Of a stretch of DNA of 64,000 nucleotides, positions 41,845 through 52,276 are shown piece by piece (within the stretch, counting starts at the first letter, position 1; every line of letters begins with the position of its first letter). A model generated the notes under the pieces. The model was not told the origin of the DNA. It searched no databases and worked only from the letters and a program-made list of their open reading frames with translations. The position numbers and the translations under genes are program-made. Location: contig NZ_CAMYMK010000006.1 in NCBI RefSeq assembly GCF_947259545.1, positions 62,001 through 126,000 of the forward strand, read 5' to 3'. Source of the DNA: an uncultured Marinobacter sp. Lineage in GTDB: Bacteria; Pseudomonadota; Gammaproteobacteria; Pseudomonadales; Oleiphilaceae.

Positions 41845-43551
41845 TCATGGGTGCGGATGCCAGGCGGTGATTCCGTCACGGCCTGCCTTTTTCCGCCAAT
41901 ACAATGCCTCATCGGCAGCATTCAACGCGTCACTCGCTGTCTTGAACGCACTGAGCTCTGCAACCCCGCCACTCAATGTCACCGAAATGTCCCCCTCATT
42001 GGTTGCAAACTGGATCTCCGAGAAGCCGTCACCAATCTTGCCCAGGACATCAATTGCCGTATTGGCGGTGCAATTGGGCAATACCACGACAAACTCCTCT
42101 CCCCCATATCGTCCGATTAAGTCAGTTGAACGCAAACGGTGTCTGAGAAGATTCGCAAGCGCCTTTATGACATGATCACCGGTACCATGACCATAACGGT
42201 CATTGACCCGTTTAAAATGATCCAGGTCGATCATAGCCACGGTCGAGACATGCCCCATACGCAGACAGCGGGCATGCTCCCTCTCAATTTCCTGCTTGAT
42301 GACAGAATGCTTCAACAAGCCGGTCAGGCTGTCACGAATAACCAGCTGATTGAGCTGTCTGGCCCGATAACACCGCACCTGAACCGCACGGACAAGGTAA
42401 TCATCGGAAACAGGCTTGGTCATGAACTCATCCCCGCCCTGGGCCAGCGCATCAAGCTGAACCGTCCAGTCTTTTTCCGAGGACAGGTAGATAATCGGCA
42501 GACCTAGCCATTCCGGCTCGAAGCGAATCAGCTTCGCAACGGTGACTCCGGAGTAGCGTCCCATCCGAACGTCCAGGAGCATGATATCCGGACGACATTC
42601 AGCAAGCGCCATAATGACCTTCTCGGGATCGCTGATGACGTGCACATCAAACCCGGCTCCCTGAAGTACCAACTGATAGTGTTTCGCCAGGTCTTCGTCG
42701 TCATCCAGAATCAACACCTTGCCGGGAACAGCCTTGCTTCGCTCGTCAATCAGACGCTCGATCCGCTCCGCCAGTAAGGGCACATCCAAAGGCTCCGAAA
42801 ACAGCGCATCAGCGCCCATTTCCGCCAGGGTATACCGGCTATCAAAGTCGTTATGGTTACCAGTGCAGATCAGCGGCGGGGAGTTAATGCCATACTGCCT
42901 TTTGAGAAGTTGGAGTGCGCTGGCGATACTGGCAACCGCCTCTTCACTGGTAATCACGGCCAGTGACCCGGCACACACCTCACCGCTCAGGTTCAACAGC
43001 TCCGACACATCCACCCTGTCGACCGTGAAGCCATGGTTTGTCAGGGAATGTTCCAGAAACACACTGACAGGATTCGGCAGGTCGCAAAGAAAAACCGTGA
43101 TGGCGGCTTCCGAAGGCGCCAAAACGGGTTCCGCGGGCGCGACATCGACACTCTCACGAGACTTGTTGTCCGCCTGTTCCAGAAATGTTCGCAATTGACG
43201 GGCGCGGCTGAAAAACTCTGGCGTCAGGACTTCTTCCAGAGCAAGTGTCCGGCCGGTTCCCGCTGCGACGCCTGGACCAGGTTCAATCAGTGGCTTCAGG
43301 GATTGCTCCAGTTGTCGCGCCTCCGAGCCCAACGCCCCCAGGCCGAAGGTGCCGGCTGAGCCGGCCAGCCGATGCAACAGGTGGTACGTTGTCTTTACGA
43401 CGGCTCTGCGCTCCTCTTTGCTGGCCTCCTTGTCGGCTATACGTGAGAGGAATTCTTCAAGCTGGTTCATATCCCTGACGGCTTTCTGCCGAAAACTCTG
43501 GCGCAAGCTATCAAGCTTTACTGCAATCTCCGCCGATGAATCCTTCGCCAT
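41845..43551 (-). CDS. Hpt - degenerate receiver - receiver - GGDEF protein (probable diguanylate cyclase)
   Basis: A 568-residue hybrid. The N-terminal Hpt domain has the phospho-accepting His in LLHRLAGSAGTFG (about residue 60). Next is a receiver-like fold (about 145-270) lacking the usual Asp (SLAVITSEE where DxxLLD is expected), then a true receiver (about 275-395) with DIMLLDVRMGRYSG, and a C-terminal GGDEF domain with the active site GRYGGEEF. The RxxD inhibitory site (RSTD) lies five residues before it, so product feedback is likely. It should make cyclic di-GMP in response to phosphorylation. ATG 43551 is chosen; a TTG at 43566 is possible. It is divergent from the kinases by 28 bases. 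Confidence 0.88.
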   Translation of the reverse strand: MAKDSSAEIAVKLDSLRQSFRQKAVRDMNQLEEFLSRIADKEASKEERRAVVKTTYHLLHRLAGSAGTFGLGALGSEARQLEQSLKPLIEPGPGVAAGTGRTLALEEVLTPEFFSRARQLRTFLEQADNKSRESVDVAPAEPVLAPSEAAITVFLCDLPNPVSVFLEHSLTNHGFTVDRVDVSELLNLSGEVCAGSLAVITSEEAVASIASALQLLKRQYGINSPPLICTGNHNDFDSRYTLAEMGADALFSEPLDVPLLAERIERLIDERSKAVPGKVLILDDDEDLAKHYQLVLQGAGFDVHVISDPEKVIMALAECRPDIMLLDVRMGRYSGVTVAKLIRFEPEWLGLPIIYLSSEKDWTVQLDALAQGGDEFMTKPVSDDYLVRAVQVRCYRARQLNQLVIRDSLTGLLKHSVIKQEIEREHARCLRMGHVSTVAMIDLDHFKRVNDRYGHGTGDHVIKALANLLRHRLRSTDLIGRYGGEEFVVVLPNCTANTAIDVLGKIGDGFSEIQFATNEGDISVTLSGGVAELSAFKTASDALNAADEALYWRKKAGRDGITAWHPHP

Positions 43552-43579
43552 TCCAAACCCCGACAATAAGCACTGAACT

Positions 43580-45469
43580 ATGCCTGATATTCTACGGCAA
43601 TTTCAGCTAGTCTTGACGACATATAACAAGATCATGGCCTACTCAGCGATGTCCCTATTGAAACTCACAGGTTCCCTCTCTCTTGGCAGCCGTGTTGCCC
43701 TGATAATTCTGGGTAGCAGCCTGGTTACGGTGCTTGTGATTGTCAGCATAGCCTATCAGGCTCTGGTGGATGACTTTGAAGATCTTCTCACCCAGCGCCA
43801 GGCCCTGGAAACTACCCGTATGGCCGAACGCGTCGACCAGAAGATCGAACTCCGGCTCAATGCGCTGACCGCCTTTGCTTCCCAATTGCCCGATGGCGAT
43901 AGCCTACCACCGGCCCCGAAGCTGCAGGCGGCACTCAAGCGCCAGTCAAAGCTGCGGGAACTGTTTCCTGCCAGCCTTCTGGTTTTCGATGACCAGGCCC
44001 GAGCCATTGCCGAGAACATCCCGGTTGAAGGCAGAATTGGCACCAGCTATCTGGATCGCGCCCATTTCAGGAGAGCACTTGAAACACGTCAGCCGCTTGT
44101 CAGCAAGCCGATTGTCGGCAGGGTCACCGGTAAGCCACTGTTATCATTTCTTGCGCCCATATTATCCGATAAGGGAGACCTGCTCGGCTTTGCCGGCGGG
44201 ACCCTGGATCTGACCGAAACATCCCTGCTGCCGGAACTGAACTCCCGCAACGGCGTTTCCGCAGGCGTGACGCAACGCATCATTGATACCGAGAACTTCC
44301 TCCAGGTGGATTCCGGCAGCGGCTCCCAGGACATTCTGCCGCTGCCAAACCCCGGCGAAGATAACCTCATCGACGCAGCCCTGTCCGGCATCACTTTTGG
44401 CCAGGTGATCGACGATCAGGGTGAACTTCTCATCTATGCCGCTCATCATCTGCAGAGACTGGGCTGGATGTTTGTGCGGGCGGTCCCCTATGGCCGGGCA
44501 ACGGTTCCGGCCCGTGAATCCTTCTCACGCTTCGCCATCATCGCCCTGTTGGTCGCACTGATTCTGGCGATCATCAGCTATATCCTGGCGCGGGGAACCA
44601 TGTCGCCACTGGACCGGATGACCGCCCGCGTTCAGCGAATGTCAGCACAACCGGATTCCGCATTCCGACTCCGGGAGGTCGGAACCGCGGAGGTCAGGAA
44701 CCTAGCCAGGGCTTTCAATCAGTTACTGGCAGAACGGGAAGCACTGGCCAACATGAAAGATCATTTCATGTCTTCTGTCAGTCATGAGCTACGGACGCCT
44801 CTGACCTCGATGAACGGCGCTCTGCGCCTCATCGCCTCCGGTGCCACCGGCAGGCTCGATGAAAACACGCAGAAGATGGCCAACCTTGCGCTCAGAAACG
44901 GGGAGCGCCTGCAGTTACTGATTTCCGACCTGCTGGACCTCAACAAGTTGTCCGAAGGCAGCATGAAAACCGAGATCTGTGCTACCCGACTCGCGCCTGT
45001 CGTGTCGGAAGCGATTGGGGACAATGCCACCATGGCCGCAGACAACGGGGTCACGCTCACCTGCAAGGTGGCGGAGGACCTGACCTGCCTAGCGGACAGC
45101 CATCGCCTGCGCCAGGTTCTGGATAACTACATCAGCAATGCCATCAAGTTCTCGCCGGTAGACGGGAGCGTGTCAGTCAGCGCCGGGAAAACCGCTTCCT
45201 CACGGGTCAGAATCACCGTCAGTGATCAGGGCCCGGGGGTTCCGGAGACCTTTTCAGGGGAAGTGTTCAAGCGCTTCGCCCAGGCAGAAACCGGCACCAC
45301 ACGGTCCATTAAAGGGACCGGTCTCGGGCTGGCGATCTGTTATGAGCTGGCGAAGTTAATGAACGGCAGCGTGGGCTATTACAACGACAATGGCGCTCAT
45401 TTCTGGATCGAATTACCGACGCCCGAGACACCGGTCACAGAGTCAACACAGACGGAGGCCCAAGGATGA
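43580..45469 (+). CDS. Membrane histidine kinase (Cache-like sensor, HAMP, HisKA, HATPase)
   Basis: A sensor kinase of up to 629 residues. TM1 is at about 37-60, a periplasmic Cache-like domain at about 60-310 (GTSYLDRAHFRRALETRQPLVSKPIVG is characteristic), TM2 at about 318-338, then HAMP. The HisKA phospho-acceptor is His402 (SSVSHELRTPLTSMNG), and the ATPase domain has NYISNAIKFSP, DQGPGVP and GTGLGLAI. It ends overlapping the next kinase by four bases (ATGA). The start is uncertain: no Shine-Dalgarno precedes 43580, and ATGs at 43634 or 43649 would leave more room for promoters of the two divergent units. Confidence 0.88.
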   Translation: MPDILRQFQLVLTTYNKIMAYSAMSLLKLTGSLSLGSRVALIILGSSLVTVLVIVSIAYQALVDDFEDLLTQRQALETTRMAERVDQKIELRLNALTAFASQLPDGDSLPPAPKLQAALKRQSKLRELFPASLLVFDDQARAIAENIPVEGRIGTSYLDRAHFRRALETRQPLVSKPIVGRVTGKPLLSFLAPILSDKGDLLGFAGGTLDLTETSLLPELNSRNGVSAGVTQRIIDTENFLQVDSGSGSQDILPLPNPGEDNLIDAALSGITFGQVIDDQGELLIYAAHHLQRLGWMFVRAVPYGRATVPARESFSRFAIIALLVALILAIISYILARGTMSPLDRMTARVQRMSAQPDSAFRLREVGTAEVRNLARAFNQLLAEREALANMKDHFMSSVSHELRTPLTSMNGALRLIASGATGRLDENTQKMANLALRNGERLQLLISDLLDLNKLSEGSMKTEICATRLAPVVSEAIGDNATMAADNGVTLTCKVAEDLTCLADSHRLRQVLDNYISNAIKFSPVDGSVSVSAGKTASSRVRITVSDQGPGVPETFSGEVFKRFAQAETGTTRSIKGTGLGLAICYELAKLMNGSVGYYNDNGAHFWIELPTPETPVTESTQTEAQG

Positions 45470-47478
45470 GTAGATCCGCGAAGGGAGTGCCAGAGGGTTC
45501 TCCGCAGGCGCCTGCCTCGGAGGTCATGCAAAGCCTGGAAAGGCAGAACACGGCGCTCGCCATTCTCAACGAACTGGCGGTTGAAACTCCGGGGACCCTG
45601 GATCAGAGAATTAACAGGGCCCTGGAACTCGGCAAACAGCACCTGTCACTCGACGTCGGTATCGTCAGCGAAATAACCAGCCACGTCTATACCGTCCGAT
45701 GGTTTCACGCCCCCGCCGAATCCGGCCTGCAATCCGGCACCGCCTTTCCGGTAGAAAAGACCTACTGCGCGCTGTTGCTTGGGCAGGGAGAGAACCTTGC
45801 CATTAACCATATGGGCCAATCGGAGTTTCAGCACCACCTCTGCTACAAAGAATTCGGACTCGAAAGCTACATCGCTGCCCCGATTGAGGTGGACAACCGA
45901 CTGTTCGGCACGCTCAACTTCTCCTCCGGCAGCCCGAGGGAGGTCGCTTTCACCGAGGCCGACCGAATGTTTGTCGTATTGATGGCCCGATGGATTGCCA
46001 GCCTCCTCCAGCAACATTCCCACGAGAACACCCTGAGGAAGTTGCTCGAAAACGTTCCCGGCATGATTTATCAATACCGTGCGTTTCCCGATGGCCGATC
46101 CTCGTTTCCCTACGCCAGCGAGGGCATCCGGCACGTGTACAACGTCAGCCCGGAATCCGCAAGATCGGATGCCAGCGCAGTGTTCGATGCCATCCACCCC
46201 GAGGACCGGTCACGGGTGGCGGAATCCATCAGGCACTCAGAAAGCACGCTCCAGATCTGGAACCATCAGTATCGGGTCAAAAACTCGGCTCAGGTATGGA
46301 AATGGGTGGAAGGACGCGCCACCCCCGAGCGCCTGCCGGATGGCAGCACCATCTGGCACGGGTTTATTGCCGACATTGACGACAAGAAACGGGTCACCCT
46401 GGCGCTGGAGGAAAGCGAACAACAGCTGAGGGCCCTGTTCGAGCTGTCACCCATCGGCATTGCACTGAGTGACTATGTTACCGGTCGTCCCATTGATGCC
46501 AATCAGGCACTGGTGGAAAATACCGATTATACACGCGATGAATTCATCAACCTCGATTACTGGGATTATACCCCCCGCGAATTCGCACCCTTGCGGGATC
46601 AGGCCATTCGTGAGCTTCAGACATTGGGGCGTTTTGGTCCCTTTGAACAGGAAGTGATACGGAGAGATGGCACTCGTTACCCGGTCAGGATGCAGGGCGT
46701 CCTTGTGGAGAGCAAGTCCGGTCAGTCGCTGCTCTGGTCCCTGGTTGAGGACATTTCCGAGCGCAAGAAAGTGGACCGGATGAAGAACGAATTCATCTCC
46801 ACCGTCAGCCATGAACTTCGCACACCCTTAACGTCTCTCGCCGGGTCACTCGGTCTGGTGGTCAGTGGCTCCCTGGGTGAGCTCCCCGAGCAACTCCACC
46901 GGATGATCTCGATCGCATTCAGGAACAGCAATCAGCTGAAACACCTGATCGACGACCTGCTCGACATGGAGAAGCTCGTCTCCGGACAGATGACCATGGA
47001 CCTGGAGAGGCAGCCGGTTTCCCCCGCGATTGAAGAGAGCATCGAGAGCCTTGAGACATACGCCGTTGATCGCGCTGTCACGGTGACTTTTGAGAACAAC
47101 CTCCCGGACCTTGCCGCCAGTTTCGACCGCCAGCGGCTTGGCCAGGCTCTGGGCAACCTGCTCTCGAACGCCATCAAGTTCTCTCCGGAAAAATCACAGG
47201 TGCGGGTCACAACCCTGGTCAGGCATGATCACCTTCACATCCGGGTTATTGATCAGGGTTCCGGTGTTCCAGAGAGTTTCCGGCCCCGTATATTCCAGAA
47301 GTTCGCCCAGGCCGACAGTTCAGACACCCGGGGCAAACGGGGCACCGGACTGGGGCTCGCGATTACCAAAGAAATCATGGTCCAGATGGGCGGCCGCGTG
47401 GATTTTGAATCCAGCGAGGGACAGGGCGCAACCTTCTGGCTCGAACTACCCCTGGACCAACAACCAGAAAAAAAATGA
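45466..47478 (+). CDS. Cytoplasmic histidine kinase (GAF-PAS-PAS-HisKA-HATPase)
   Basis: A 670-residue soluble kinase with no membrane segments. A GAF domain fills about residues 30-185 (YCALLLGQGENLAINHMG, SYIAAPIEVDNRLFGTLNFSS), followed by two PAS domains (about 190-310 and 315-435; RFGPFEQEVIRRDGTRYPVRMQG is the second PAS core). His449 is in ISTVSHELRTPLTSLAG; the ATPase boxes are NAIKFSPEKSQ, DQGSGVP and GTGLGLAITKE. The first ATG overlaps the previous stop and its own stop overlaps the next start, both as ATGA. Its kinase core is very similar to that of the next gene, pointing to a duplication. Confidence 0.9.
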   Translation: MSRSAKGVPEGSPQAPASEVMQSLERQNTALAILNELAVETPGTLDQRINRALELGKQHLSLDVGIVSEITSHVYTVRWFHAPAESGLQSGTAFPVEKTYCALLLGQGENLAINHMGQSEFQHHLCYKEFGLESYIAAPIEVDNRLFGTLNFSSGSPREVAFTEADRMFVVLMARWIASLLQQHSHENTLRKLLENVPGMIYQYRAFPDGRSSFPYASEGIRHVYNVSPESARSDASAVFDAIHPEDRSRVAESIRHSESTLQIWNHQYRVKNSAQVWKWVEGRATPERLPDGSTIWHGFIADIDDKKRVTLALEESEQQLRALFELSPIGIALSDYVTGRPIDANQALVENTDYTRDEFINLDYWDYTPREFAPLRDQAIRELQTLGRFGPFEQEVIRRDGTRYPVRMQGVLVESKSGQSLLWSLVEDISERKKVDRMKNEFISTVSHELRTPLTSLAGSLGLVVSGSLGELPEQLHRMISIAFRNSNQLKHLIDDLLDMEKLVSGQMTMDLERQPVSPAIEESIESLETYAVDRAVTVTFENNLPDLAASFDRQRLGQALGNLLSNAIKFSPEKSQVRVTTLVRHDHLHIRVIDQGSGVPESFRPRIFQKFAQADSSDTRGKRGTGLGLAITKEIMVQMGGRVDFESSEGQGATFWLELPLDQQPEKK

Positions 47479-49412
47479 CGACAACAACCCACGACCGCCG
47501 GTTTTTTCATTCGCTGATCTGGATCGCCCGACTGGGGGTGATCCTGCTGATGGTATCCGTTGCCATCATTGTCGATACCGCCAGCACCGAGAAGTTCCGC
47601 TCGGACGTGCGACAACAATGGCAGGCCCGCATCGACGACTTGAGCCTTCAGCTCCAGAGCAGAATTTTACAGAATGTCCAGACAGTGTGGGGGCTCGCGG
47701 CAAATGTGTCGGTCAACCCGCAAATCGGGGAAACGCGTTTCAGAGAGCTTGCTTCGGTTATCTTCAGGCTCGCACCCGAACTGAGAAATATCGGTCTGGC
47801 CCCGGATTTCGTCATTCGTCACATCTACCCTCTGGAAGGCAATCAGGCTGCAATCGGTCTTGATTTGACCTCGCAGAGCCTGTCCGAGGAACAGATCAAC
47901 AGGCTACTGGAATCAGAACGGGCAATATTCAGCGGACCGATCAACCTCGTTCAGGGCGGACAGGGACTGGCGGCGCGTATTCCGATTTTCGAGACCGCAT
48001 CCGGAGAGTTCTGGGGCGTGATCTCTGTAATACTCGACCTTCCCAGCCTTTACGAATCGGTGAACCTTGCTTCCGCCACCAGAAGCGCCGCAGCGGCATT
48101 GTCTGTGTCCGCAGATCCGGAAGACACCGCCGGCATCTTCTTCGGAACGACCGAGGCGAACTGGGAGAATCCCGTCCGAACGTCGCTGAATATGCCGGGC
48201 GCGAGCTGGACACTGTTCGCCCAGCCCGGGTCCGGCTGGCCGAATCATCCTGAATCTCCCTGGCTGATCCGCGGCACGCTGATTTTCTTCATTCTCCTGG
48301 TGACTGGCGTCACCTTCTGGCTGACCCAATTGCTGCTAAAGGACCGACAGATGCAGCAGCGCTTCTGGGGGCTGTTTGAACTCGCACCTATCGGTATCGG
48401 CCTGTACAACGCCCGACGCAGGACGCTGCTGAGGGCCAACAAAAGCTTCGAACGAATTATCGGGACCGATGCGGACTCTCTCGACTATTTCGAGATCGCT
48501 TACGACCAAAACGGAAACAGACTTCCGAATGGCCTCGGGATCATGGAGAAACTGAGCAGGAAGGTTCAGTTCAGCGGACAGGAAGGCTACCTGCCGGGAC
48601 CTGAAGGGGAGCTCAGACCGGTGGTCCTGCATGGCCTGAAACTTCTCGATACATACGACCGTCGCCCCGTCATCTGGCTGATTGCCGAAGACATTTCAGA
48701 GCAGAAAAAAGCCGACCGTATGAAAAACGAGTTCATCTCCACGGTCAGCCATGAATTGCGCACACCCCTGACATCCATTTCCGGATCGCTGGGATTACTG
48801 GTGCACAACGCCGCAGGCAAACTACCGGAGAAAGCGTCCAACCTGGCCAGCATTGCGTACCGTAACAGTCAGCAACTCACGTTTCTGATCAACGACCTGC
48901 TCGACATCGAGAAGCTGGTTGCAGGCAAAATGATCTTCCAGCTGGAAGATCACCGGATTCCTGACATCGTTCAGGAGTGCGTGGAAAACATCGGAAGTTT
49001 CGCCGAAGAGCAATCAGTCAGCCTACGAGTGGATGAACTGGCCGATGTGCCGGTTCACGTTGATCGAAGACGACTGGCCCAGGCACTGGACAACCTGCTG
49101 TCCAATGCCATCAAGTTCTCTCACAGAGACTCCGAGGTGACGGTGTTCACGAAGCAGACTGACCGTACAGTGCGGATCTGCGTTCAGGATCATGGCAACG
49201 GCATTGCGCCAGAGTTTCAGGAGCTGATATTCCAGAAATTCTCTCAGGTTGATGCATCCGACCGGCGCTCGAAAGGCGGAACCGGACTGGGTCTGGCCAT
49301 TACACGGGAGCTGATGACACGAATGGGGGGGCAGGTCGCCTTCGAATCAACACCCGGCAAGGGTGCCACGTTCTGGCTGGAGGTCCAGGTTGCAGGCAGA
49401 CATGCGGAGTGA
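47475..49412 (+). CDS. Membrane histidine kinase with CHASE sensor domain (CHASE-PAS-HisKA-HATPase)
   Basis: A 645-residue kinase. TM1 is at about 16-36, a periplasmic CHASE domain at about 50-230 (FRELASVIFRLAPELRNIGLAPDFVIRHIYPLEGN is typical) and TM2 at about 268-292. A short PAS-like region with FELAPIGIGLYNARRRTLLRANKSFERIIG follows. The phospho-acceptor is His426 (FISTVSHELRTPLTSISG), then NAIKFSHRDSE, DHGNGIAPEFQ and GTGLGLAITREL. CHASE domains sense small molecules outside the cytoplasm. The ligand here is unknown. It is the last of three coupled kinase genes; a weak hairpin follows. Confidence 0.9.
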   Translation: MTTTTHDRRFFHSLIWIARLGVILLMVSVAIIVDTASTEKFRSDVRQQWQARIDDLSLQLQSRILQNVQTVWGLAANVSVNPQIGETRFRELASVIFRLAPELRNIGLAPDFVIRHIYPLEGNQAAIGLDLTSQSLSEEQINRLLESERAIFSGPINLVQGGQGLAARIPIFETASGEFWGVISVILDLPSLYESVNLASATRSAAAALSVSADPEDTAGIFFGTTEANWENPVRTSLNMPGASWTLFAQPGSGWPNHPESPWLIRGTLIFFILLVTGVTFWLTQLLLKDRQMQQRFWGLFELAPIGIGLYNARRRTLLRANKSFERIIGTDADSLDYFEIAYDQNGNRLPNGLGIMEKLSRKVQFSGQEGYLPGPEGELRPVVLHGLKLLDTYDRRPVIWLIAEDISEQKKADRMKNEFISTVSHELRTPLTSISGSLGLLVHNAAGKLPEKASNLASIAYRNSQQLTFLINDLLDIEKLVAGKMIFQLEDHRIPDIVQECVENIGSFAEEQSVSLRVDELADVPVHVDRRRLAQALDNLLSNAIKFSHRDSEVTVFTKQTDRTVRICVQDHGNGIAPEFQELIFQKFSQVDASDRRSKGGTGLGLAITRELMTRMGGQVAFESTPGKGATFWLEVQVAGRHAE

Positions 49413-49431
49413 GTCGGAAAAGGAGCGAAGC

Positions 49432-49451
49432 CCGGCAGACAATGCTGCCGG
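49432..49451. terminator. Possible bidirectional hairpin between the kinase operon and acnA
   Basis: CCGGCAG (49432-49438) pairs with CTGCCGG (49445-49451) around a 6-base loop. It sits between two convergent genes but lacks a clear T-run, so termination is only suggested. Confidence 0.4.
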
Positions 49452-49475
49452 ACCATCACCGTCAAGCCGACGTCT

Positions 49476-52232
49476 TTAAGCTGACTTTAGCATCTCCCGC
49501 ACCACATAGTGCAGGATGCCCCCGTGCTTGAAGTAGACCGCTTCGTTCGCTGTGTCGATCCGGGATTTCAGCTCACAACTTTCTGTTGAACCATCCTTGT
49601 ATTTCACCGTCATTTTCAGGCTTTGGCCCGGTTTGATGTCACCGGACAAGCCATCAATGCTGATGGTTTCCTCACCGGTGAGCTTCAGGCTCTTGCGATC
49701 CACGCCTTCCGGGAACTGCAGAGGCATAACGCCCATACCAATCAGGTTGGAGCGGTGAATCCGTTCATAGGATTCCGCCACCACGGCTTTCACACCCAGC
49801 AGGCGGGTGCCTTTGGCGGCCCAGTCGCGACTGGAGCCGGTGCCGTATTCCTTGCCGGCGATGACCACCAGCGGCGTCCCCTGCTCCTGATACTTCATGG
49901 CGGCGTCGTAGATGGCCATTTGTTCGCCAGTGGGAACGAATTTGGTGTAACCACCTTCCACCCCATCGAGCATCTCATTCTTGATGCGGACATTGGCAAA
50001 GGTGCCGCGCATCATGACCTGGTGGTTACCCCGGCGGGAGCCGTAGGAGTTGAAATCATGGGGGTCAACCCCGTGCTCCTGCAGGTACTTGCCGGCTGGC
50101 GTATCCGGCTTGAAGGAACCGGCCGGGGAGATATGGTCCGTGGTCACGGAATCCCCCAGCAAGGCCAGGATGTTGGCGTCCTTTATGTCCTCGATGGGGT
50201 CCGGCTCCGGTCCCATGCCCTCAAAGAACGGCGGATGCTGAATGTACGTGGACTTGTCGGACCATTCATACACCTTGCTCTCCGGGAATTTGATGGCCTT
50301 CCAGGTGTCGTCGCCTTCAAAGACTTCCCCGTATTCCTTGTGGAACATGTCGGTTTTCACCTTCTCAACCGCTTCAGCAATTTCCTGCTGGCTGGGCCAG
50401 AGATCTTTCAGGTACACCGGTTTGCCATCCTTGTCGGTACCCAGGGGGTCATTGAAGAGGTCCAGCCGGACATTTCCCGCAAGGGCATAGGCCACCACCA
50501 ACGGCGGTGAAGCCAGCCAGTTGGTTTTTACCAGCGGATGCACACGCCCCTCGAAGTTGCGGTTACCGGACAGAACCGAGGCCACCGTCAGGTCGCCATC
50601 GTCAATCGCTTTCTCAACCGCCTCCGGCAGCGGACCGGAGTTGCCGATACAGGTGGTGCAGCCATAACCCACCAGATTGAAGCCCAGCTTGTCCAGATCG
50701 TCCTGGAAGCCACCGACTCTCAGGTAATCGGTTACTACCTTGGAGCCCGGCGCCAGAGAGGTCTTCACCCAGGGTTTGGTTTTCAGACCCCGCGCTACCG
50801 CCTTCTGGGCAATCAGGCCGGCGGCCATCATCACGCTGGGATTGGAGGTGTTAGTGCAGGATGTGATGGCCGCAATCACCACGGCGCCCGGGTCCAGACG
50901 GGTTTTCTCGCCGTTCATTTCCATCGGCTGACTGGCGTGGTGCTCGTAGCTGTCCTCGATACCCACGGCGGTCTGCCCGCCCTCGGATTCGAGATTGGCC
51001 TCGCGACTGCCGGTCCCCTCTGCGGTTTCCATCAACAGCTCAAAGGACGCCTTCATGTTCTTCAGGGCGACCCGATCCTGAGGCCGTTTGGGGCCTGCAA
51101 GGCTAGCCTCGACTTCGCCCATATCCAGCTCCAGAGTATCGGTATACACCGGCTCGTGCCCTGGTTCGCGCCACAGCCCCTGCGCCTTGGCGTAGGCTTC
51201 CACCAGTTCGAGCTGCTCTTCCTCCCGACCGGTCAGACGCATGTATTTGATGGTCTGCTCGTCCACCGGGAAGAAACCACAGGTGGCACCGTACTCCGGC
51301 GCCATGTTGGCAATGGTCGCCCGGTCGGCCACGGGCATGTCCTTCAGGCCATCCCCGTAAAACTCGACGAACTTGCCGACAACGCCTTTCTTACGCAGCA
51401 TCTCGGTGACCGTCAGCACCAGGTCCGTGGCGGTGATGCCTTCCCGCAATTTACCGGTGACCTTGAAGCCCACCACTTCCGGAATCAGCATGGACACTGG
51501 CTGCCCCAGCATCGCGGCTTCGGCTTCGATACCCCCGACACCCCAGCCGAGAATCCCCAGGCCGTTGATCATGGTGGTGTGGGAGTCGGTGCCCACCAGG
51601 GTGTCCGGGTAGGCGATGGTCTTGCCATCCTGATCCTTTTGCCACACGGTCTTGCCGAGATACTCCAGGTTAACCTGGTGACAAATGCCGGTTCCCGGCG
51701 GTACCACACGGAAATTGTCGAAGGCCTGCTGGCCCCAGCGCAGGAACTCGTACCGCTCCTGATTGCGCTCCATCTCAATGGTGACGTTGTCCTTGAAGGA
51801 AGACGCATCACCGAAGTTGTCCACCATGACCGAGTGGTCGATGACCAGATCCACCGGCGACAACGGGTTGATCATCGCCGGATCCTTACCCGCCACTTTC
51901 ACCGCCTCACGCATGGCGGCGAGATCCACCACCCCCGGCACACCGGTGAAGTCCTGCATCAGTACCCGCGCCGGGCGGAACTGGATCTCGGTGTCGGATT
52001 TGCGATCCTTCATCCACTGCACCATGGCATCGATGTGACTTCGATCCACCGTGGTGTCGTCTTCGTTGCGCAGCAGGTTCTCCAGCAATACTTTCAGGGA
52101 AAAAGGTAAACGGTTGAGATCCCCGAGCGTGTCCGCTGCCTTGGGCAGGCTGTAATAATGGAAGGTTTTACCGCCAGCCTTGAGGCTGGAAAAGGTTTTC
52201 AGGCTGTCTTTACCAGGACTGTCAGTCGACAT
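49476..52232 (-). CDS. acnA: Aconitate hydratase A
   Basis: Converts citrate to isocitrate in the TCA cycle using a [4Fe-4S] cluster. The 918-residue protein matches the AcnA/IRP1 branch: [15 protein letters not shown] (about 90), [27 protein letters not shown] (about 205-230), the first cluster Cys in [15 protein letters not shown] (about 460), the other two in [13 protein letters not shown] (about 525), and [16 protein letters not shown] (about 790). AAAGGAGG lies seven bases before the ATG. The leader region upstream contains a large inverted repeat at 52277-52343. Confidence 0.97.
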   Translation of the reverse strand: MSTDSPGKDSLKTFSSLKAGGKTFHYYSLPKAADTLGDLNRLPFSLKVLLENLLRNEDDTTVDRSHIDAMVQWMKDRKSDTEIQFRPARVLMQDFTGVPGVVDLAAMREAVKVAGKDPAMINPLSPVDLVIDHSVMVDNFGDASSFKDNVTIEMERNQERYEFLRWGQQAFDNFRVVPPGTGICHQVNLEYLGKTVWQKDQDGKTIAYPDTLVGTDSHTTMINGLGILGWGVGGIEAEAAMLGQPVSMLIPEVVGFKVTGKLREGITATDLVLTVTEMLRKKGVVGKFVEFYGDGLKDMPVADRATIANMAPEYGATCGFFPVDEQTIKYMRLTGREEEQLELVEAYAKAQGLWREPGHEPVYTDTLELDMGEVEASLAGPKRPQDRVALKNMKASFELLMETAEGTGSREANLESEGGQTAVGIEDSYEHHASQPMEMNGEKTRLDPGAVVIAAITSCTNTSNPSVMMAAGLIAQKAVARGLKTKPWVKTSLAPGSKVVTDYLRVGGFQDDLDKLGFNLVGYGCTTCIGNSGPLPEAVEKAIDDGDLTVASVLSGNRNFEGRVHPLVKTNWLASPPLVVAYALAGNVRLDLFNDPLGTDKDGKPVYLKDLWPSQQEIAEAVEKVKTDMFHKEYGEVFEGDDTWKAIKFPESKVYEWSDKSTYIQHPPFFEGMGPEPDPIEDIKDANILALLGDSVTTDHISPAGSFKPDTPAGKYLQEHGVDPHDFNSYGSRRGNHQVMMRGTFANVRIKNEMLDGVEGGYTKFVPTGEQMAIYDAAMKYQEQGTPLVVIAGKEYGTGSSRDWAAKGTRLLGVKAVVAESYERIHRSNLIGMGVMPLQFPEGVDRKSLKLTGEETISIDGLSGDIKPGQSLKMTVKYKDGSTESCELKSRIDTANEAVYFKHGGILHYVVREMLKSA

Positions 52233-52276
52233 GAGATGCCTCCTTTTTCGTCGTTATCCGAACATTTCGGAAGGCT

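Noticed and set aside
50538..52109. 523-codon open frame on the plus strand, antisense to acnA
   Set aside because: A shadow of the strongly conserved, GC-rich acnA gene; the translation is His/Gly/Val-rich with no family features and no ribosome site.
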